From positions 24,654 through 80,424 of the forward strand of contig NW_003141807.1 of the NCBI RefSeq assembly GCF_000003605.2: DNA of 55,771 nucleotides. The letters run 5' to 3'. The notes below the pieces were generated by a model, which was not told the DNA's origin, ran no database searches, and saw nothing but the letters and a program-made list of their open reading frames with translations. The stretch comes from Saccoglossus kowalevskii. Its lineage: Eukaryota > Hemichordata > Enteropneusta > Harrimaniidae. A program made the position numbers and the translations under genes. Shown here piece by piece: positions 24,001-36,000 of this stretch (the first letter of the stretch is position 1; each line of letters opens with the position of its first letter).

Positions 24001-27000
24001 TAGCAGTGAAAATATAACTACATTTTAAGTCAGTTTAATTAATAAATATTTGTTTTCAGTAATGCAAGATGTCGTTAATTCAACAATTCATCACATCATT
24101 TTTGATTTACCAAAATTCCCAGATAAAATATGAAACAATTAGGATGTCAATATCAAATGGAACACAAATGACAAATCCAAAGTGAACACACTTAACAGAA
24201 TTACTTGCTGCCCATAGTTCTTCACACAGCTCTTTTAAAGTTGCCATCAATACCATGCACTTTATTATCCAAATTATCCATTACTACCGTTGAGTAATTG
24301 CATTTGAGAAAATGTTACAGACTTAAGGGAGATATATTAGCATAGAAAGTGTACTACAAGAGCTGTATTGTACACAGCCATTGTCATTTTACCTTATATG
24401 ACATGATGAAATTGACGATGTGAATTTTGACGTGAGATATACTGTCTAATCACCGTTCCATTTTTTCTCATTTAGTAATAAATATGGCAACATTAGATAT
24501 CCAAATATTTTTTTTTTCATATTTAAAATAATAAATGTATTAACAACAAATTATATTCAACATTATTTTTATTGGTTTTGAATTTAGAAATTTGAAAAAA
24601 ACAAAAACAGAATGTTTGCAAAAAAATTAGACTCAATGTTCATGTTATTTTTTAGTTTAGTTTATCTATCATTTGTTGTTTTTGAATACAAGTCCCAATA
24701 GAATTGATAATATTCTGACAGCTGCTGGTCCAATAGATAGCTTTCTTTCATATTTTGTGTTATCATTGTGTGTATCATCTACTCAAAACACAAAGAATTA
24801 TTGAAAATGATGAATGGCCAATTTCAGTTGTATTTGGGTGTCAGCGCCCTCTGTGGTCATTAATTACAATATATTCTTCACAAACAATTATAAACATGGG
24901 TGGGGGTCAAATTCTGAAGTTAACATTGCTGTATAATCTTTTTTTTTATTTTTAAATTCATAGTAATTCATGAGAACAAATTCTCTGTTTTTTATTTATG
25001 CTTATCTCCTAAAAAAAAATTTAGCGTAACCAGCAAAATAAAAAAAAAAAGATTTGTTTTTTTTCGGCCTTTTATTACATTATGTATGTTTTTTTTTTTT
25101 TTTACATATCCATATTGTTATAATTTAGTAAATTTCACTAATTACTGAAAGTAATATATAGTAACTACTTTGTTAACAATAAACAGACATCTGAACTCTT
25201 CAAACTTAAGGGATGGGTCTCACGTGGAGAGGGGGCATTGACATCATGCATGCAAACATTTGTTTGACAAATAACAATCAATACCAGGTACATCAATTGA
25301 ATACAAATCAAATTTAAAATATCTACCTACAGTGGGAAACCAAAATCATGACCACATACCCTATAATAATTTCATTGGTACATCCCTAACTATAATTAAA
25401 GATATAAACCTACTGTGTTGATGAAACAGAATATAGAAATGATTGATTGATCCGGTTTAATGCAATTATAGATGTTTTCAGCCACAGTGTTGTTTACCTG
25501 TCACTTAACTGCAGAGGGACAGTTTAATTACCTTCCTAGTTTTATAAATGATGCTTAGTACGCTCCCTGACCTCTGTAGTGACACTGAGCAGATACCATA
25601 TATTAAAGAACCACAGGCATCTCACAGTGTACATTCAAATTTTGTGTAAACTTAAATAAGTTTTTTTTCCATGCAACATGAATGTCATTGGACACGATGT
25701 CAAACCTGATGTGACTGATGATTTAAATTAATTTGTATTTCAAAGTAAAAAATAAGGTAGATATTTAGTAAAATATTGATAGTGGCAACCAACAAACAGT
25801 GGTTATTAATACCTTACCAATAGATGCCCAGTATGACTTCAAGGTTGTAAATAAAATTAAAAGTTTTAAAATAAATAAATCATTTGAAATCAAATTTTTA
25901 TATTTGATTCATCATATTTACTTCATGGGTAATACATTAGTATATTTGGTCTCCTGCATTTGGCCTGATAGTTAAAACTTGATATTTTCCTTTTCCTGTC
26001 CACAGGGACAGCCAGTTTCTATATTTACCTGTCTCAGGTAAAATCTATCTGTCTGGCATAGGTGTACAAGCCTTATTTCAACTCCTGGACTGTGTTTGGT
26101 GACTTTCAAATAATTATTAGGTTTGTTCATTTCATGATGTTTCATTCAATTCTCTAATTTTGGTGAATACTTTTGTCATTTTTGGTAAAAAGTGATATTT
26201 TCGACTTCTTGTTAAAAACCACAAGTCCAATTTCTTTGATATTACATATATAGGTACTAGCTGTGGATCTCTCTCAGATTTGTTCATTTTGTAATGATAT
26301 CTTTAATTCTCTAATTTGGTGAATATTTTTGTCATTTTTGGTAAAATGTGATATTTTCGACTTCTTGTTAAAAACCGCATGTTCAATTGCTTTGATAATA
26401 CATATCTAGGTACTACATATGGACCTCTTTAAGATTTGTTCATTTTGTAATGATATCTTTAATTCTCTAATTTTGATGATTATTTTTGTCATTTTTGGTG
26501 AGAAGTTATATTTTTGAATTCTTGTTGAAAACCGCAAGTCTGATTGCTTTGATACTATACATATTGTTCATTTTCTAATGATATCTTCTGTTCTTTAATT
26601 GAAATGTGCATTGCTAACAGCGGGGCTATCTCAGCCGACAGGCTGCTTGTTAGAGGTTTGAGTGCCTTCTGAAGTTCAAGCCCTACCAGTATCATTTACA
26701 CGTTGTACCACAAACAATAAAACAACTCTGTGTGGCTAAAAATTCTGATACACAAATATGGCAGCTGTAATTGACTGATAGTTGTCTTATTTGTTATCCT
26801 ATTTGAATTGATCAGATCAAATTATTGTATGCTATTTGCCCAAAGAGAAGTATTAGGAATGGATCCTCAGAAAAAAACAAAAATATCTCTCAATGATCCC
26901 CACCCATATATCTACAAACAAACCTAAGGCCAAAAAAACACATCTTTGTTAAATTTTGCCCTAGGAGAAATTGAAAAACTTTGTATTAAGATAATTAAAT

Positions 27001-30000
27001 ACAACAACATTTGTTCAATGTTAACCATTTATTAAATTCTTAAGTACCATCATTATTCTCGCCAAAATTTCAGTGCACCGTTTTGCCTATACTACTTTCC
27101 TAAGTACTAAGTACTTTCCTTTAATTATTTAAATAATTTTGGTCTAGATCTAAATTTTGGAGAAAATATGTGAAAATTGTATCATTTTACTTTGTAAATG
27201 GTGATGACAGTTGACTTTGGCGATTGAGGACTGAAATAATGATTCTGACTGAATGCATTGAAGGATTATTTGAGTTGACAAAATATCTTGTGACCAGAAA
27301 CAACCTTAACATTCCATCATCCTACAGTGTGTGCAACGATACACAAAATTACAAATAAAAGGTGCAGATTTGAAACTGACATTTCGATGATAGCGATGAT
27401 GACAACATCTTGGCCTAATGATTATCTTTGGTGCATGTTTACGAATAGCACTCCTAGTTCAAATGAAGACATTGGGGTTCAATGACCTATATATGTCCCC
27501 AGATATTACCATATAACTAAAGAATTGTGGCTATTTATGGATGCCATAAACACCTACTTGTGCTGTATTTATGACATCCATAAGCCACATTGATGTCTCC
27601 TAAGTTTAAAGCTTTCTTGTAATCTAATAAGATGGACAGTAGCAGTTACTGTGTTCAATAATACTTGCAACTTTCCCATACAATAAAAATAATAAAAAGA
27701 CAAACTGTTGTGAACTTATTTTCTATAATAGAGGTGTTTTCACATTCACAGGCAATCTTACTGTGGTTTCAAATTTCATGGTCTAGAATTTACTATTATG
27801 TGGCATATGTATTGAAGGGTTGACTATTATGAATTATGGGAGTGATCCTAAAGAAAATGTTTTTTGCTTCCCTCTACTAAATGTTTTTTTTTTTTTCTGT
27901 AAATATTTTTTTTTTCTTCCCATGGTCATCACCACAGCAAAAAATAATCAGCCAGATATTTTGGCCAATTTCGAGATTTAGTTTGCCCGTAATGTGCCAT
28001 TTAGCAGCTTACTTAATTTTTAAAGTTCTGGTTGTATTTCTGCAGTCTTTTGTAACAAATGCAGTTTTGATTCCAGTGGCTTAATTGTTAAAAAGTTTAG
28101 CATAAACAGAATTTACCTTTTCTGATTTGATCTTGACATTTCCGCCACCGGGTTTATAGTCTTCTCGCTTTGCGTCGATTCGTGGTGTGCTTGTCTTTTT
28201 TGGTGATTTAGTTGATGGAGATGAGGGTGGAGGTGTCTTTCCTGATGGTGTCTTCGATCTCACAGTGGTTGATTTTGTTGTTGTTGTTGCACTGACTGCT
28301 ACTGCAACAGGTGGTGTTGCCGCTGTATCTGTTGGCATAGGCTGGGTTTCTTGAGCTGCTTTTTCATCAATTTTCTGGTTTTCAGGCTCTTTGGATTCCT
28401 GGATTTCAGGTTCTTTGGATTCCTGGATTTCAGGCTCTTTGGATTCCTGGTTTTCAGGCTTTTTGGATTCCTGGATTTCAGGCTCTTTGGATTCCTGGTT
28501 TTCAGGCTTTTTGGATTCCTGGATTTCAGGCTCTTTGGATTCCTGGATTTCAGGCTCTTTGGAATCCGGGATTTCAGGCTCTTTTGATTCTGGGATTTCA
28601 GGCTCTTTGGATTCTGGGATTTCAGTCGCTTTTGATTCTTGGATCTCGTTACCTAAAAAATAGAAAATTGACTTATAATTATTAATTGGTCTACTTTGTT
28701 ATTATTGGCTAATATTTTATCTATTGATATTTGTTATTGGCCAAAATATTTACACATATAATTTTCATTCTTTTTTGGATATGAAAAAAATACACATTAA
28801 AAAAATGTGGCAGATATTATGTTTTCAGGGATGGTAAAATGTATGAAAAAAAAAAGATAAAATGTTCAACACCATCAGAATGTAGGTCAATATTTAACCC
28901 TTTGAAACACCAATGGTTAACTGTCAAAGCACCATTTGTTTTAAAGGGCAATAGTCGTTGCGCCACGTATGCGCAAGATATATGAGTCTCATATAAACAA
29001 AGATGGCAACTTTGACTGTTGCGCAGATCAACGAGTACAAACTGAGATGTTACCAAGCTTTAATTAGGTATTTTTTAGTGATTAAAAGGTATCGAATGAG
29101 GCACCGATGATAATCAGTGCAAGTCACACCCAGGTCAAACCTCATACTTGTGATTTCCATCAGAAGAGCGCATTGGATTGTGGGAAAATCAATGTTTATT
29201 ATCACAAATGTCGCACATGTGCAGTGCGACGACTGCTGCCCTTTAAGCATCTCAGAACAAGTAACAAATCTCTTTTTTCTAGCTTAGCCAAATGTTCAAA
29301 AACTTTTTTTGAATAAAATATAGCTTTTAATAATTCTGTAAACAGATGCAAATTAAATTTAGGTTGGCAATTATAACACTTTAAAATCAAGAATCAACCT
29401 TTTACAGAATGGAATGTGGTATGTCTACATCTATCTCTGTCTCTCTAAATGAGAGCAGCATAAACATTTTAGATTTGTTGGGTTTGCTGCAAATAGCAAG
29501 GTCAAGGTTATATAACTTGAGGCTCAATACCAACCTTAGTGAACTCTCCTGTGAACACTACAACCATTGAAAACAGATTCTGTTAAAGTTTCCGCTATAC
29601 AATTAGTTTTCAAAGTGTGCTTTGTCCAAAGTTTTCTCATTAAAATAACCTTGTGAAATTGACAGTCTTGTAATGACTTTGTGTTATCAGACTTACATGC
29701 ACATTGATTGGCTCCTGACTAAAGCTTGTTTATGTTTATGTTTATGTTTATGTTTATTATTTATGAGTATGTGATGTAGAATAATAACTCCTGCTGGTCT
29801 GTGATATTAAGAGATTATAAGACTATCAACACACTACCAGTATATGTTAGGGGTGCACCATTTAAAATTGAGGGGGCAGGGTTTGCACTTATGATGCTTT
29901 AGTGTAATTTTTGTAACTGATTAGTTAAGTCTTCTGATCTTACCATGTTTGTTATTATATGACATGTGCTCATTAAGTTTTCATATACTCTGGTCAATAC

Positions 30001-33000
30001 TGTAAACTGTAAGTGTACTGTAAAAGATTTTAAATGACATTTTTTATTTTCATTTAATTTCTCTATTTTGATATTTGACCATTTTCGATGTGTTTTTGAC
30101 TTTTTTTCAAAACAATGACAAAATTCCATTGTACTTTTCCATGGTTTAAAAACATAGTGAATTAAGAGTGAAAATAGCAAAATTAAACCCCACTAAATAA
30201 TTAATGCTTTACATTGCTACTTTTTACTCATACTAGTGGAGTTCATGTTACAGATCTTGGCACATGCAGAGACTTTGTTTCTATTAGAGAGTACGTACAT
30301 GCCCAGATTTTTTGCCTGAAGCTTGACACGTACCGANNNNNNNNNNNNNNNNNNNNNNNNNNNNNNNNNNNNNNNNNNNNNNNNNNCATACTAGTATAAC
30401 ATGAGAGTAGAGGGAAGTGCAGCTAGATATGCAGGTCATATGCTATAGTAATGAATGAAATGAATGCAAACCGTTAACAGCATATTTATATGCTGCAAAC
30501 TGCATGATGGCATGTTTTCGTTTGCAATGCATTGACACGAAAAAAACAGTTCTTTGAATACTTTTTGTCGTAACAGCATATGGATATGATTATTATTATC
30601 ATCATATGTGTATTGTCTGCCATGTTTAGATCCCAGTGTGGGTCTGTACTAACGTGAACACAACTGTTGTAATACTTCTCCAAACATGAAACATTAAACA
30701 TTTCGGCAAGATCCCGTAATGTGAACGTAGTAATTGAAATAATGATTATTTTTAAATATTTGCAAACAAACATTACATTTAATTAGAATTTATTCTTGTA
30801 CTTAAGTTTTATTATATGATGTATAATTTGTAAAATTATTAGATCGCAGTGGTTTTATACATGTGTAAATTTACGATTCTAAAAATAGGTCAGTCAGGCC
30901 ATGAAAAAAAAAAAATATGGTTTTGTCATTTTTTGTCTGTGATAATTAGTCCGGTACAGAAAGTCAAGATGAGACCATCAGATTTAAACATGTAATGAAT
31001 GTATGTAATTTTAACTGCAGACATATTTGGTGGGTAAATTGAGGAGTATGTTATCAGAAACACGTATATTAGTTTCTTTGGCTTGAGCTTATAATAACTT
31101 TGGTTGTTTTACCTGGTAAGCTTGATGACCATGGTTGTTTTCATAAAGAGCCCCTAGCTAGGTTGATTAATTTACTGGGCCCTCTAGGCTATACTAGTAT
31201 TTACAACCTACTGGGTTGATAGTTTATGCATTCTTAAAATTAAATCCAAACTAAATTAAAAACGATGACAGACACTTGACATAAGAATATTTTTTAAATA
31301 AACTGTTGAATTAACAAACATAATTATGTCAGTGTTATTTATTTGCCTCTATAGCTCATAGTAATATGAGGTTATTAAGAGGATACTTCAAAGTATGCAC
31401 GAAAGCATTGACTGACACGCAGCAGAGGTTGATGCGATGGCGTACTGTCTGAGTGCATACTTTGAGGTATTCTCATAATAGCCTTATCAATATACATCTT
31501 TTGCTTCCAAGGATACATGGGATGCCGAAATCCAAAAAGTTTAGAACAGATTCAGCGAACTTCTTTGTGTGGAGTCCGGTCAAACCTGGTGGCAGCAATG
31601 TTTGTTTTTATTATTAGAGGATTCGTAATTATTCCATATTTGGAATTTCCATTTCCTAATATGGTAGGATGAAAATACCTTGGTGACAGATGTATAATAA
31701 TATCATTACGACAGTATTGGAGATGAGTCCATGCAAACACTTGGCAACAAACAAGCTACTCTGATTAGTCTGACTGTTTGGTGCAAAGCCAATCTGATAT
31801 TAAATCCGATATTGTGTATTTTTCTACATGATTCAAACAACACAACTCTTAATCCTGTAAATTGGTAAGTATGGGTAACAATAAAAATGAATAGTTTAAT
31901 CATGAAAATGAAGATACAATATCCCATATACCCATCTGACTTTTAAAAACTATTATACATTCAGTATATCGTATTACTACCTATCAGATTTATTGCCAGA
32001 AGGTAATTAAAAATAAGCTGATTACCCCCCTCCCCCTCCCTCCCCCCATCATCGCTACTTGAGCTTCATATAACATATAACAATCTTGTGATTATAATTT
32101 ACTGGAATTTTGAATTCATGTAATGTTTCTTCTTTTTCCTGCAGATCAGCACTGATGGTAACCTTTGACCTACCAAATCTTTGAATTATTATAAAGTTAT
32201 AGGTTCATACATCAATTAGAGTTTGTAATTATGCTTCAAATGCCAGCAAGGAATATAATTATACTAAACGTGTTTTGGTACAAGACTATTGTCATCACAC
32301 AGCATACAAGTCACGTAACACTCTCTCTTCCTCTCTCTCTCTCTCTCAACAAGATCTCAGCTACCATTGTTGTACTATGTACTATAATTACAAACCAATA
32401 AGCTGCTCACTTTGTGAGAAATGAGATAATCATATATTCCTGTAATCCCATGAGTTTTGCTTTATTGACAATTATAAATAAATATAATCTATTTACAATG
32501 AAGTAACCAATTTATGTTGAATGAAATTACAGTTTCATCTGTTTAGTATTGATGAACTTTAAGAACATACCGGTATACTGGTAATAGAATTGATAAGATC
32601 TCCATAATGACACATCTGTCATGAATTGATATTCACTAAACTTACTATGAAATCTTTAATTGTGTTATGTCTGCGAGTCACGAGACGAATACTGATATAT
32701 TCCTACATATACGCACTATTAACTCAGCCATGGCCGGTCCCAAGCCCGGATTAGAAAGGAGAAGGGTTGGGCGTGGGGTTAGCAACTCCACTCCATAAAA
32801 CCTTCTATGCTACAGAAACGACAGCAAGGAATTCCTTGTTTCGCCTCAAGCGCCAGACGGCCTGGATAACGAATGAGTGAATGATACATACTATTATATA
32901 CTATACCAAGATTTTTTAATTATTCTGATTTTGGTGAAAAATAAAGTTGTATAAATTAAATGGAATAAAAGAGTTTGAATATGTTATTTTATTATTGTTT

Positions 33001-36000
33001 TGTGTAAAAAAATTATTTCGTCGGCTTAAAACAAAGTTCAAATTCAAGTATCAAAGTTCGAAACGTGTAACTGGCAATTAAATGCTTCTTTATATGTCCT
33101 AAAACTTTGAACAAAAATTTGACCAATTAATGTTACTAACCTCTCGTTTTTTAATGTCATTTTGACTCTTGGGACTATTGGAACTCTTATCTTTATTATG
33201 TCATGCATGGCAGGATATCGTCATGGACTTTTATTACAACAAAGAAGTATCACTCTATCAATTATGCATTAATTATCTAATTTGATGATGCATTACATTG
33301 TTTAATGGCTGATGTTATTTTTATGAACTCCCCAAGTGTTTGCAAATAATATTTCAAACAAAAATTCAATATTACTTGACCACGTTGGTGGCTTCATTTG
33401 GACGCACAGATATCATTGACATGCACAGAGGACAAACTGAATAGGTGATTTTCCGTTCAACTGCGAGATCTCGCAAGTTGCGTGAAAGACACATACCGAC
33501 CGTCTGCCGCATAAATCAAACGATTCTATTTTGAACTCGAATTTCTTTATTTCGCAGCTCAAAGGGCGATCTTTGACAGAGGGATCTTGCAGTGAACAGA
33601 AAATGGTCTATTGTTTGCATAATTACCAATAAATAGACTATAAGGGTTTGACTTAAACTCCGCACAAGTCATGCCACTTACATTACCCACAATGCTTTGT
33701 GCGATATCGAACTCAGCACAACTCATGCCACTTACATTACCCACAATGCTTTGTGCCATATCTACAAGTTCACGATGTCTTAGTTACATTATTGTTTTTC
33801 ATTGAACTATAGCCTGATTTACAACAGAACTAACCATGGGGAATGACATACATATTATTTGCTGGTAGTTTAAATATATACTCCATCACCTCACATATCA
33901 TAACCTTCACAAATATTAGTGGTCACCAACTTAACAGTCTCCACATAGATTAGCAACAAGATCACTTCAACCTTCACCACCTTCTTTCATGTATCAAGAT
34001 GATTGATGCAAAGATGATTGAAACATCTGTCCATGTGAACTTCTTTCATTTCAGTTCTTGGGGTCCAAAACGTTTCAACCAAAGAATGAAAAAATTAAAC
34101 CAAATCTTCAGAAATTATGATAAATATGACTAAATATGGTAATATATACATGTATTATTTCACCTGAAATTATTAGATTACTGAACAAAAACCTACAAAT
34201 GAGAGTTCTGGGCTAAAGGGCAATGTGTAATGATATGTCTAAATAAACTCATAAATATTTATAACATTTTGCATAGTCAATTAGCTGATATTCATAATTA
34301 AAATATAATGAATTATGTAATTATATTTTGATGGAATCACATCATCAGGTTTATGAGACTATTAATTAAATACCATAATATAATTATAATTAGTGTGTAT
34401 TACATATATGGGTATTGCACATTTTATGCCAGTATGGAGTATACCATCAAGGTTTGGACACGTTTGAATATCAGTTTTTGCCAGCTTTTTTTTTCTTTTT
34501 TTTCAGTTTTGAGCTATAGTCTCAATGGAAAAAATTGAATATTATTCAATATTAAATAATTTAGAGTTTATAAATAAAATACAAGTTTGACTCCAGTCTT
34601 GCATTTTCTCTGTGACTTTCGTTTTGGGGTGTTAATTCAAATTTACAGTCTTGCTAGTACATGTATTGCATTTGACCTGACTAGGACACAGAGGGATCCA
34701 TAAAATAATAATGATAACTTTATGAACTTTGTGTCGCGTAACTAGTATTATGTAACATCTCACATAATTTATGATTTATTTAAAAATAAAGGAAATTTTT
34801 TTTTGTTACCCCTATAATTGACCTCCATGTGATGTATGTACGTGATCTCAATGTGTAATCAGTTACACATTAGTAAATAATCATAATATTGCTGATTTCA
34901 TTTCAGTAGGAAAACACAGTTTCTAGCTTATTTTTTCGACGTGTGATATGTATAAAATAAGTTCTAATAAATCCATAGTGCTATGAGAACACAACAAAGT
35001 TCCAAGACTACAAATTATTTGCACACGACTGGCCTATATAAAAGATGCACTAAAAAGATATATCGCCTTGTACCCAGTGTCCACTTAAGTAGAAATCTAA
35101 TTAAAAAACAATTAATTTCTATTTCGGCAATAGTTTAGGAGTATTAGGTGTACTGTTGTGATTTACTGAGGAACATCCATTGTAGGGGCTTCTGTGGACG
35201 ATTGCGTTTCTTGAAGTCGCCTGTGAAGGGGTCAGCAGAGGTTTTGAGTCAAAACATGCATCTCCAATTGGTATTATGCTTCCAGAATAACTAAGTTCAC
35301 AGTATTACAAAGTGGACTCGCCACGCTTTGTTCCTTAGTAGTTGTCTATGTTTTGTGCGTAGGATGGTTGCCCGTTGGTTCTTGATGGCCCCGATGAAGT
35401 GGGCGTGGTCGTATGTTGTGTCTCGTCCCAAAGACGAGAAACTGACTGGGTGTGTACTGAACGCCACTTAAATCACACCGTATCTGTATTTTGAATAAGG
35501 TACTTCTACTATCCCTTCACAATAGCTCGGTGGTTCGTTGTTGTTTAAACTGCCGTGTACAAACACCGGAGTGCCGGAAATTTGATACGGCTTTATGCGA
35601 GACGAATTCTGTACCATTTGACAGCATGTTCGAGATTACTTTGCAGTTTATTTCGCAAATGGAAGGATAGAAATTTTCAAAAAAAATACATAGCATGTTA
35701 AGTAACATTACATAAAGTTCACTGTCCAATTCACTTATATATGTTATCTATATTTGTTCGCTTAAATTATAATGGTGTATACGTGTGTTGTATACATATT
35801 TTAAAATCTCGTGTAGTAATTTCCATTTTATCAGAAATTTGTGGGGTCACGAATTTGATATTCTGTTTATCTTATGTACCAAAACAAACATCTAAATCCT
35901 AATTTCTGATTGTATATCCATGAAAACTTGGACACAGTTTTACTGACAGTTTTACAATTTTGTGATTGTTGAAACTCACTCTCGTTGACTTTCTGAAACT

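Larger units (their letters stand above)
22479..28116 (-). other. Intron 2 of the tau-family gene
   Basis: AT-rich. It contains a 36-bp minisatellite, a three-copy ~156-bp repeat, a tRNA-like B-box segment and a 185-codon plus-strand ORF without recognisable domains. No exon with family signatures was found. Confidence 0.55.

Noticed and set aside
26620-26695. Functional tRNA gene
   Set aside because: A good B box, but no convincing acceptor and anticodon stems. Kept only as a possible SINE head.
28351-28663. Plus-strand FGFLDFRL and DSWISGS repeat ORFs
   Set aside because: They are the antisense frames of the 24-nt coding repeat in exon 2, whose minus-strand frame joins correctly spliced neighbours.
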